From the NCBI RefSeq assembly GCF_901933205.1, contig NC_044571.1, positions 73,347,689 to 73,411,688 on the forward strand: a DNA stretch of 64,000 nt. Reading direction: 5' to 3'. A model generated the notes under the pieces. It saw only the letters and a list, made by a program, of their open reading frames with translations. It did no database searches and had not been told where the DNA came from. Position 1 is the first letter of the stretch, and every line of letters starts with the position of its first letter. Source of the stretch: Camarhynchus parvulus. Lineage: Eukaryota; Chordata; Aves; Passeriformes; Thraupidae. Positions 54,760 through 64,000 of this stretch are shown piece by piece. Both the position numbers and the translations under genes were made by a program.

Positions 54760-55045
54760 GTAGTTGAAGTTGAGAAGAAACTTCAGAGACCATCTAGTGC
54801 AAGCATCCAGACAAACCAAGGTCAGCTAGGGCAGGCTGCTCAGGAAGGAACCCAGTTTTTAATAACCACCATTTGGAGACTGCACACTCTTGCTGTTCTA
54901 GTGTTCAGCCATTCTCACAAGAAAGGCTTTTTAAGGGTTTAAACTGAGCTTTTTGTACAGAAATTTGTGCTTGTTGCCTCCTCTTCTGTCACTGGACATC
55001 ACTCAGAAGACTCTGGTTCTCTCTAAATTATGTTTCTCTCCCAAT
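54760..55045 (-). mobile_element. Old CR1 3' fragment in a DDX10 intron
   Basis: The sequence follows the reversed order of an older CR1 subfamily: a GACCATCTAGTGCAAGCATC core, AGGGCAGGCTGCTCAGGAAG, an eroded middle, then TTTGTGCTTGTTGCCTCCTC, CTGTCACTGGACATCACTCA and GAAGACTCTGG. The terminal tail is eroded. I infer minus-strand orientation, the same as DDX10. Confidence 0.75.
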
Positions 55046-55182
55046 ACAAGTGTTCAATTATCTCTGGTGGTTCTTCAGTTTCAAACACTGCTTCTAGGGC
55101 ATGTCTGAGCTAGTCAGTTATTCCAACTGCAGTTCTATTCAACCAACATGCCCCAAGAATTACACTGTAGCAGATGACTTAC

Positions 55183-55270
55183 CCTTTGAGCTTTCTCTTT
55201 TAACTCCTGATCTTGAGCTAAAAATGCTTGCAGCCTCTTTTGAATATCTGTAAGTTTTTCGGGATTAATT
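55183..55270 (-). CDS. DDX10: DDX10 internal exon: C-terminal extension (DUF4217-type region)
   Basis: An 88-nt exon on the minus strand. The acceptor is ttag before A-ATT-AAT and the donor is GTAAGT after AGG. Its first A completes the Lys codon left open by the 62017-62118 exon, and it ends on a codon boundary. The 29 codons read INPEKLTDIQKRLQAFLAQD and then QELKEKAQR, matching the human segment INPEKLIDVQKKLE..AQDQDLKERAQR as I recall it. This belongs to the extension that follows the RecA-like helicase core in Dbp4/DDX10-type proteins. Charged helical residues predominate and no catalytic motif is expected here. An unusually long A-rich tract (T-rich in the transcript) lies directly upstream of its acceptor at 55273-55329. 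Confidence 0.96.
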
Positions 55271-55272
55271 CT

Positions 55273-55329
55273 AATTCAAAGAAAAAGAAAAACAAAACAA
55301 AAAAAAAAAAAAAAAAAAAGAAAAAAACA
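55273..55329 (-). promoter_or_regulatory. Long polypyrimidine (T-rich) tract of a DDX10 splice acceptor
   Basis: On the plus strand this is an A-rich run with an uninterrupted 21-A stretch at 55299-55319; in the DDX10 transcript it is a U-rich tract ending at the TTAG acceptor of the 55183-55270 exon. The acceptor itself is TTAG and not the stronger CAG, so the tract probably carries much of the signal. Homopolymers of this length vary between individuals and are prone to sequencing error. Confidence 0.75.
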
Positions 55330-58300
55330 AGCTTTAATTATTAGAACATTCCAAAATAAGCACCTGTTAGGTTCTCAGGAGCATCTTCACATCTTTTGCA
55401 TTGTTTTAATATGCACAGAGCTATTACCACCGAAATAGCACAGAATGGAACCATATTAAGGATGAAGATTACATTCCTTAAACAAATAATGCACAAAAGA
55501 CAAAAGGCAGTTGTTTTATTCAGACAGTTTTCATGGAAGATGGTGAACCTTATTCTAAAGCAAAGCAGGAATCAGCAGAGAAGAACTTCTTGATTTTATA
55601 AAAATACTGCAAAAATACAGAAACAGCATAATGAATTATAGTACTACTTTATACTGAAATACAAGTCTTCCTAAGGAAATTGTCAGCACTTTTAAAAGCT
55701 TAAATAAGATTCATTGTGCCAGGAATACTGAAATTTAAGTACTTCATAGAAAAAATAGCCAGGTGAGCAATAATAAAGGACATTGAGATTAAACAGATTT
55801 AAGAGCTTCTCAAGTAAATAAAGAATATTGACTGCACTATAGAAATTGCCATTAAACCTACTAAAAAGATATCTGGTCCTCTCCCAGATTCTGAATTTTT
55901 AAACTTATTCCAGTGATACCTACATTATTGCAGATTTATTTGGCCAAATCTCATCTATTTTTGAGCTGCTACTGCCACCCCAGTGTATCATAAAACCTAG
56001 CAAACATGGTGGGAGGTTATTCTTAATAAATATGAAAACAGATATCAAGCTTCATTCCCTTACAATTTCAATTTCTTCACTCTGTTCAGATACAGCCAGG
56101 GGAAAACTACAGTGTACACAAACACTACTAGCTACAGTTTTAGTGAAAGATCAAAGAACCATGAGTTCCAGTCTCCAGACAACACATAATTTGCTCTAAA
56201 AATTTAAAAGCATAAGACAGAAAAAAAAGAAGCATGAAAAATTGAGTGGGGACAAACTGAACAACCAATCTTTGAAACATAATGATACAAAAAGTAAAGA
56301 AGGGACAGCATGAGTTATAAAAAAATTAATATGAACACCAGTAGTTAGACAGTCCAGAAAAGTGTTGGATTGCTGCTAAGTTATGGGAAGGCTATGAAGA
56401 GATGACCTCAAAACCCTAAAATTAGCCAGTGCCTTTTTTCCTTGTCTTCACTCCAAGTGGCAGCTGCAATCAGTCAGCTAACAACAGCTACAGCAGAGTG
56501 CAAGCTCACACCAGAATAACAAATCATGGGAGACCAAGTACTTTGATAAATCAGCTGGGTCAGAAGAAATTTGCTCCATAGCAACTAGAGAAAGTAAAAG
56601 CACTTGGAGTCACAGTTGTATCTAAACTTAACAACTCACCAAGATGAAGGAAAAAAAAATCCTATCCAAAAGGCCATATAAAAACAGTGCTCATATTCAA
56701 AGGGAGCAAAAAGGAAGTTAAACAATTAACTTTTTCTTGATACCAAAAAAAACCCTAATTTGTAAGGACCTAAAGAAAAAAAGCAAATACACAACAGCTA
56801 ACACAGCTTAGTCAGAAGCAAAATATGATTCATCAGTTTGACTCTCCTCCATAGCAGCATTAGCAGGTTTTAAGAATGGGAAAGAAACAGTAGATGTCAT
56901 GTTTGGTTTCAGGAAAGCATCTGGCAGTTGTACATTCTCATAAAATAGGGAAACATGGTCTATGTGAAATCTTGAAGTAATGAAAAAATGGACTTGGAGC
57001 ACTTCTCAAAGAGTAGCTGAGACTGCAAACTACTTCCTGCTGCCACTGTCAAACTCAAAATGCTCATGAAGTTCCAATTTTCACCTGGACATGCTATTAC
57101 TCATTATTTTCTATGACTTGATTATTCTAGGAATATGATTCATTATTCTTAAGGGACTATGTGTCATTGAGGCTCCAAGCATAATAGACAACAATTTGAG
57201 ACACAATACAGCCACATTTGTAGACTGCATCTAAATTTTGAGTAATTTGATGGAAATTTGCAAGAAAAGGGTTTGAAAAAGACAAAAACCCCACAAACAA
57301 GTACAAGCCACTTCACATTTAAAAGAATGGCAAGATAATGTGGTATAAATCTAAGCAATGTCAACTAAGAACATGGTACCCCAGGCACATTTTGAGCTTA
57401 TGTGTTTGTTAATGAATGAGCAAATTTGCAGCACTGATTACCAAAAAAACAGAAGCAGTACTAAATTCTCTCTTCTCCAACACTGTATCATGACAGTCAT
57501 CCACTGTCATCTTCCTCTCATGCTGAGATTCAAAAAATGAGAAAGCTGGCCACTCTTAAATTGGATTTTGGCTATAACAAATTTCTTTCTGAACAAATAA
57601 AACTCTTTACAATAAATTGTATAATAAATAATACATTTGCATGTGACTATTAGGAGAAGCAAACCTAAAAGCTCAACACTGAAATTAGTTATCATAATTT
57701 ATAAGCTTGTCTAAATGGCAAGAACCAATGAGCTAAAACCAACTATGCAAAGGCTAGAAGGGGATTTTATAATATGGTCTGCCATTTTAAGTAGGTTGGT
57801 TATTTCTTACTCTGTAATCACATATCTTACCTTTAAGAAGTAGTACAACTTTCTCAATCTACAGTTTTGCCTACCAGTTGCATAAATGGCCACACTTGAC
57901 TATGCCATGATGTAAACATGAACCCAGTTTGCCTGGCCTTATGTATTGATCAGACAGCTTATCTCCAAATTTTTTGGTTGATACACATTTTGATTTCCTC
58001 TCATTTTCCCTGGTTTATATACTAGGATATAAGCACTGTTTTAACTAGGCGTTGTCCTTCCCCCACTTTTCTCCAAAGTAGAATTTAAGCTAAAAAGATC
58101 AACAACCACCTAAAAGACCCTGCTGCCCTGATGCAGCAGAACAGTTCCCAGATTTCCACCCAGCTTCCAGCCAGCAGCAGCAGGTTTTGCTTTGTCCTCT
58201 CACTGTGGAACATGGCTCCCTATGGTTCCACTAGACAATCTGAAGGCTGGAGGGAGGGGGAAGGGCTGGCACCTAAGGAAGGCTCATCCAGCAGATCACA

Positions 58301-61300
58301 CACTGGTGTAGAACCACACTGAATAGTGACACCAGTCTTACAGTAACTATGGCAACTGGGAGGCACTGAGTTTTAACAGATCCCCTATATTAACACTACC
58401 AACGTGTGGGATACACATCCAAATATTATCCAGCGTGAGAAAGAAAAAAGAAGGGGAAAAAAGGTGTTTTGTTGTTGTTTTTGCTGTTTTCCTCAAAAAA
58501 TACCTTTTTTTGCTATAAAATTAAAGAAAGCGATACTACATCATGGGTATCTATATACTTGCATTTCCTTGGGTAAAATTTTCTAGACACAAAATCTGTT
58601 CTGGCAACCCCTGAGTAAGCAGCTCTTATATTTTTAACCAACAAAGTTAGATGCAACAAAATAACCTCAAAATACTACCAAAACTAATTTAAGTTTACAG
58701 CTTGCATGGTAAACTTGGAGATTACAGACCCCTTTAAAAATGTACAAACCATTTAATACTTTCAGAGTACCTTTTTGCCACATTTAAATGCTCTACGATA
58801 TTGTATTTATTACTGCATATTTCGTACTTTCTCTTGCTCTTTTTGAACAATGAAGAAGTTATGTACTGTTAAAAGCACTACCTGTAAATTGGCAACTTGT
58901 GCTAATTAGAAGGGACTAGATTACTGAAAACCTCTACTGGCAGCTTAGATCTAAAACTGAAAATTAAGGAAAGAGCCTAAACCCCAGACCTTTGAACAGG
59001 TATTAGGGAAATGTTCTTCCTTTCTCTACTTTCAAATTATGGAACTGTTTTAAAAGGTCTGTCTATATTAAATAAAACAACATCAAAAATCATTTGCAAA
59101 CCAGAAAATACAAACTAAGAAAAGTAACAGCATTCTTATGACCACTGTACCAGACAACAGGTCAGTAAGAACAGCCAAACAAACACTTGAATACACAATG
59201 TTTTAGAAACAAGTTTTTGAAAAAAAGCTTTCAGAATGAATTTCAGAAACTTGAACAGTTTAACTCTGTTGGCAATGAGTAATGCTCATTATCTTCTAAT
59301 TCCCAATTTAGAATTCTTAAGAATCTGTAATTAGGTGAATAAGCACAAGCAACAGGAGAAGACTTCGCCACAAGACCTGGAACATGATCCATGGGTTCAT
59401 TCAACTTCTTAAACAATTTATAAACTGACAAAGCACACTGGCCTTGTATTAATTGGGAAACTGGCTGGAAGCAAACCTCATGAGAAAATCTGTAGTTAAA
59501 CACTTCTAGAATTAAACTGGTTTGCAATCCACAAGTAATTACAAGAATAACTTTTTAAGGATTTTAGTTAGCTTTTTACAAGGACAATGCTACAAATTTT
59601 AAATCATAACACACTAGGCAGACAATTCTCAGTGAAAGCATTCCCCTTCATTATAATGTTATAAATTCTATTAAAGTTTATTTTGCAGATTGAAAAACTA
59701 GATATTGGGGCAGGATGCTAAAATATCAATCAAAACCCTTGACTTTTCTAATAATGATTCCAATTAAGAATATTTCTTAAATGTATTTATAATACATATG
59801 TCCTGGTGGCTTGGTACAAGAAGGAATTTCTGGGGTATTATTAAAAAAAAAATAAAGCAGCAGAGTTTTCCATCAAAGTAACATCAGATTAACAACAATA
59901 TGTTAAGAGATGCAACCATTAATGTCTCTCTAGAGACTCACCTAACTTGGATTATAAATATAATGCACATTTATTGGGGGTGAAATATTTGCCCTATTAA
60001 AATTGGATTATTATCCCTGGACAAAAACATGGATTTCTATTTACATGGATAAATACAGCCTAAAGAGTTTTTTTTACCACTTCCTTTGATAAGCTGTTCA
60101 AACAATTAACACCATTATTTATGAAGTTAAAAGCTTAGCTGACAAAGAAATGGGAAAGGGGAAATATTTATAATGTGCATGAGATCAGACATTTATTTAC
60201 TGAATATGAAAGAAAGATAAATTACTTCAGTAACTACCATTTTAAGAAGGAAAAAGATGAAGTTTGGAAAGGGAGAATTTACTGCAGTTGTTATACAACA
60301 GATCCTTTTAAAGCACTATGATGCTTAACAGAAAAGAAAATGTCAGACTTCAGCTCCTTTACTGATATTATCCACATTCAGTTGGTGAGGTTTTGTTTGA
60401 GTTGTCTTTAAGTAGTTGTTGGACTGCATTCTAGTCCTTATTTCACTGTTTTAGCAAAAATTGTTTATGATTGAAGTTCATCCACATCCTACATGGATTT
60501 GATACTTGTTTAACCAGAAAAGGTGGATTTATTTCACCAGCTGCTGCGTACTCAGTTTGCTACACAGAAATAGCAGTCACAGGTACAGTTCAGAAGAGCC
60601 TTTGAAATGGCATATCCTATACAAGAAAAATACTTTTAAAAAATAAAACTAAACCTTAAATCCAGAAAGTGCTATATGCATTGTTTCTGTTCTCTGAAGA
60701 AATGTCCACCTGTAAATTTTGAGCAAACCTGAAGATTAAGCAATGAGGTGTAAATAACCACCTAAGGTTTCATCCTAATTTGATTTCTTCTCAAAAACAA
60801 TTGTTCTACACAGAAATTCAGTATAGGTAATTCCCTTCTTTGCTTAGATACCTGTATCTTCACATGCAAACCACAGCTTTTCAAAGTAAAACAGGCCTAG
60901 CTTTGCTCACATCCACACTTACATTTTCTACCTTGTCATTCTTCTCTGATTTCCTTTATCACTGCTGTACAATTTTTGGCATGGTGCGACCTGAACTTTT
61001 TAAGTGTTAAAAATGGAGTCAGGCTGATATCACATTTTCTGGCTTGTTTTCAATGCTTCTTCCATATTTCCTTCACATTCGCTTTTCTCTCTTAATTCAA
61101 CATCAGACTGACAGGCTCAGAAAACAGCAAACTCCTTTCTACCTATAGCTGCTAAAGAAGAAACTACCATCAATTTTTTAGTGGTGGTCTTTTCTTCAAA
61201 AACCCTTTTTACAGTTAGGGTTTTTGTGTTTCCTACATATCCATTACTCTGCATTTAACAGAAAATGGAAATATGCTTTTTTTTATTTTCACCTGGTATT

Positions 61301-61529
61301 GTTTTTATGCTTCTGCAACTGCTTGTTGTTCTATAGGCAGTTCTATTTGTACAGATAGCATAGCTCTTTATAGGTTTCCCTTGGAACCCTCTTTTTAGTA
61401 TGTAAAATGACCATATTTAACTTCCTGTCCTTCAACTAACTGATTTAGAAAAGTCATGACAAATTGGAGAAATAGTCCAGAACTAAAGAAAAAACAGATA
61501 AGAGAAACAAAAATGATAACAGCAATAAA

Positions 61530-61700
61530 AACATACAGGGATGGATTAAAGAAATTGTAATTGTTTAATCTGCAAAAGAGAAAGAGAGCATTATCACGTT
61601 CAGTTACATAAAAAGAAGCTGCAGAGACTAAGAGAATACATCACTTTCCATATATTCTTGGCTCAAGACAAAAGAAATATTTCATTTAAATTGCTTACAA
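61530..61700 (+). mobile_element. Ancient CR1/L3-like fragment
   Basis: The plus strand contains CAGGGATGGATTAAAGAAAT, then TGTTTAATCTGCAAAAGAG and GGCTCAAGACAAAAGAAAT. These follow the CR1 ORF2 end blocks that encode the GLFNLEKR-like peptide and the later DRTRGN-like region. It is heavily diverged and short. Confidence 0.5.
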
Positions 61701-62016
61701 GTCTTATCAGACACTTGAAGAAAAAATGTTAATGGTAGTAACTGCTGAGTACGGATGAGGTCTCTTTGGGAAACTGAATATATTAATTGGCATCTGATAA
61801 GAATTATTTGTGCAGCTCATCCTGCCTTTGGGAACAGCAATAAAATAGGTAACCTCTCAAGGTCTTTTCCTTCTACAACACTACCAAAACTAATTCATTT
61901 CCCTGATTTGTCCAGCTTCAGGCAATTAAAGCACTTTATCAAGATTGTCATAGACTCATCACATATTACTCTTGCAGAAAGAAGGCTGAATAACAGGCAG
62001 GCCATTAGACACTTAC

Positions 62017-62118
62017 TTGATTTCACTGATAGGTACTTTCCTCTGTGCCAGCTGTTCCACCATTCCTTTTTCTTCTGAAGGAAGCAACACTAACAAAGCT
62101 TCACCACCTTCTTTGTAC
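62017..62118 (-). CDS. DDX10: DDX10 internal exon: end of helicase C lobe and start of C-terminal extension (partial gene)
   Basis: First DDX10 exon in transcript order inside the window. DDX10 is a DEAD-box RNA helicase of the nucleolus; its yeast relative Dbp4/Hca4 works in early pre-rRNA processing and U14 snoRNA release. Read on the minus strand, an AG acceptor (gatcag) precedes G-TAC-AAA and a GTAAGT donor follows, giving 102 nt with entry after two bases of a codon (an Arg expected from the previous exon) and exit after two bases of a Lys codon. The peptide begins YKEGGEALLVLLPSEEKG and ends KVPISEI. It matches from memory the stretch just after the HRAGRTAR motif VI of vertebrate DDX10 (YKEDGEALLILLPSEK). 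The motif VI exon itself is not in the window. The identification is firm because the next three exons continue the same protein in phase. Confidence 0.95.
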
Positions 62119-64000
62119 CTGATCAAAAGGAAAAAAAAAGAAACCTCAAGCAAACATGAAAAAAATTACAGTTTTTGTTGATGTTTTCAATAGCCAATGA
62201 GAATTTACATTTGATTCCTTATAAACAGTCCAAAGAACAAACAAAACCTCTCACTTAACAAAGGGAAAAGAAGAGGCAAACCAGTTAAGTGACTTGCCAA
62301 TATCCCTACTTGAGCTGATATTAAAACTGTGTCTGGAGTTCTAAACATCTGGGGCTAAGACATGGGTTCACACCAGTGAATCTTCTCCTTCCTCGGTTTG
62401 AAGCATTAGTGGCAAAAAAATAGCACTTGATCAAAGTGTACTTTGACTACAGGACTAGAAAATCCAGCTATTTGCATTCAGCATTTGCCAATAGGTAAAG
62501 TTTCAATAGGCAATCAAATAGGTAAGGTTTGATTTTGAGAAGAAATCAAATAGGTAAGGTTTAACACTTGGTAAAAACTGATTCTTTTTGCATATCCTGC
62601 AAGCCAAAGACAGGGAAAGGTTACAAAAGGATAAATGCCTTGGTCTCAAATAACAACCCCTTGCTATATGTTCAGTAAAGGCTAACAGGTTCACAGTGAC
62701 ATCAAAGAAAGAAAAGCATTAAAATAGGAGCTCTTTAATTTATAGAAGCAGTTTCCAGATGCAAAAGAAAAGATATAATCAGACTGATCCCATAAGAACA
62801 TATCTAGCATTCACTCTTCAGTGCACTTAACAGCTGTATCAAATGTAGATGAACTGGTAATTACTCAAGATACATGGTTAGCAAAGACATTAAAAAAATC
62901 AGCTAATTTATGCTTAAAGCACCTTCTTGAGCATTTTCTCTTTGTGCAAGAAAATATCCGTTCCTGCTTTTGGCACATTTACTGACTCCAGGACATTCAT
63001 GTAGAAAAAAGTACCCTATAGCATTAGTAAGCAAACAACACAGTAGGTTTAGGGTCTCCTGAAGAAGTGGGTAATGATGACCTTGCAGGCACCAAGTCTC
63101 TATCCACTGTAGCACATATACTGTTTCCTTGTTTATATTTACAAATACTTCTTAAGAGTACAGATTGGTAAGAAAATACTGCACAGTCCCTCATTACAAA
63201 AACAAAATTCCAACTAAATTTCAGAAATATGCCAGAATTGGACAGAATTCAACTCATAACCAACTGATGAGAGCAATGTGTAGGACAAAGCAAAACAAGA
63301 CTGCTAAGTTGCTCTGTAGAGCAGCTTTAAAATCCCTTCTTTAGGGAGGCCAGGGAGCAGAGAAGGATATTCTCAGGCATACCAAACATGAATCATACCA
63401 TTAAAACTGATAAAAATCATTTCTAGTGGAATATACGGAGCCCACATTTCTCCAAGGATAAACAGTTATCACTTGGCAAAAACAGTACTGCAGAATTGTT
63501 TGAAAACTATAAACACTATCTGTCACAGCACAGTAAGCAATGCAAGTAGAAACAAAATCTGCAGTTAAAACAGTCTGACAGCTTTTATTACAGCTTTCTG
63601 CTTTCATTTGATGAATTTGAAAAATCACAACAAAATGCTCTTGGATGCCTGGGATTTTTTTTCTTCAATGCTATGTATGATGGGTTTGGATACCAACTTC
63701 TGAAGATCATCTACAAGTGTCTAGTAAATGTTTACATCATGAAATTTTAAGCTTTACATTCTAGATTTTGACATTTTACATGGAAATAAAATTTATATAA
63801 GAGAAGAATCTTGGTTACATGCCAACATCATGTAAATTTACTGATTATACATGGATTGATAAGAGTACTTTGGTACTGTACAAAAACTATAATGATTTAA
63901 ATTCATTTCATTAGTACACCTACAATGTCCTCAATACAAAAAATATCAGCTTGTACAATCGATCAAAAAAAGAGTTCTAAAACAATACATATGTTTGTCT
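62119..64000 (-). other. 3' part of an upstream DDX10 intron
   Basis: This stretch precedes the 62017-62118 exon in the transcript. The exon with helicase motif VI (HRAGRTAR expected) was looked for on the minus strand and not seen, so it should lie right of the window. The only structure noticed is a short 32-bp-period repeat at 62512-62562, with a weaker partial copy at 62490-62503. Confidence 0.8.
62512..62562. repeat. Short 32-bp-period direct repeat
   Basis: AATCAAATAGGTAAGGTTT occurs at 62512-62530 and again at 62544-62562. A weaker copy of the core (AATAGGTAAAGTTT) lies at 62490-62503. Confidence 0.85.

Larger units (their letters stand above)
49591..55182 (-). other. DDX10 intron, 5592 bp
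   Basis: The intron runs between two phased exons with GTAAGT and CTTTCAG borders. It holds an old CR1 piece at about 54760-55045, a CATC/ATCC tetranucleotide repeat at 53487-53509 and a long TA repeat at 53917-53958. No other gene was seen. Confidence 0.85.
55271..62016 (-). other. DDX10 intron, 6746 bp
   Basis: The intron runs between two phased exons with GTAAGT and TTAG borders. Its 3' end is an extreme T-rich tract in the sense strand. It holds an ancient CR1 remnant in the opposite orientation at about 61530-61700 and a GC-richer patch near 58115-58320 that I could not identify. Confidence 0.85.
41234..62118 (-). other. DDX10: Visible part of the DDX10 transcription unit (4 exons, 3 complete introns)
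   Basis: The exons join as 102 + 88 + 89 + 466 nt in one frame with matching phases and canonical GT-AG borders. The complete introns are 55271-62016 (6746 bp), 49591-55182 (5592 bp) and 41700-49501 (7802 bp). The 5' exons, with the DEAD-box ATPase motifs, must lie right of 64000. Nothing suggests a pseudogene: there are no stops, no frameshifts, and introns are present. Neither a CpG island nor a promoter for the gene lies in the window. Confidence 0.93.

Noticed and set aside
62903..63628. Search for the preceding DDX10 exon (helicase motif VI)
   Set aside because: The minus-strand frames here show no HRAGRTAR-like or ATDIAARG-like block, so the exon is taken to lie outside the window.
1..64000. 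CRISPR arrays, prokaryotic operons, tRNA or rRNA genes
   Set aside because: No spaced direct-repeat array, no dense coding, and no recognisable tRNA or rRNA sequence. The window is intron-rich vertebrate DNA.

Overview
The window looks like nuclear DNA from a bird. The evidence is several CR1 non-LTR retrotransposon pieces with the typical avian 3' end (short ACAGAATC-type tail repeats followed by a GTTGGAAGRGACCT-like core read in reverse), one decayed LTR of a type I recall from Neoaves and especially songbirds, AT-rich sequence with few CpG, and a vertebrate gene split into short exons by kilobase introns. The species cannot be fixed from this sequence. There are no operons, CRISPR arrays, phage genes or bacterial signals.

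The only gene I can support is DDX10, a nucleolar DEAD-box RNA helicase of ribosome biogenesis, on the minus strand. Four internal coding exons are visible, in transcript order 62017-62118, 55183-55270, 49502-49590 and 41234-41699. All have GT-AG borders, and their phases join into one frame of 745 nt (about 248 codons). They encode the end of the second helicase lobe, the conserved C-terminal extension (DUF4217 type) and the start of a long acidic linker. The start codon, the ATPase lobe and the motif VI exon lie beyond the right edge. The lysine-rich C-terminus, stop codon and 3' UTR were not found and probably lie beyond the left edge.

Layout: 1-41233 has no recognisable coding exon and is probably a very large late DDX10 intron, although the sequence alone cannot exclude that part of it is intergenic. 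It holds CR1 copies at 8761-9000, 13275-13425 with 14650-14800 (probably one ancient copy), 17555-17724, 20488-20672, 23315-23945 (two joined pieces), 33258-34137 and 39373-39957. It also holds an LTR relic at 26697-27290, a 38-bp tandem duplication at 12983-13058 and several microsatellites. From 41234 to 62118 DDX10 exons alternate with introns of 7802, 5592 and 6746 bp, which carry two more old CR1 pieces, simple repeats and one perfect hairpin. The stretch 62119-64000 is the 3' part of another DDX10 intron.

I found no convincing undescribed system. The most useful leads are the missing DDX10 3' exons (a 41 kb exon desert), the fast-changing acidic linker, the long U-rich splice acceptor before the 55183-55270 exon, a CR1 tail that still has an open reverse-transcriptase frame, and a chimeric pair of CR1 copies.
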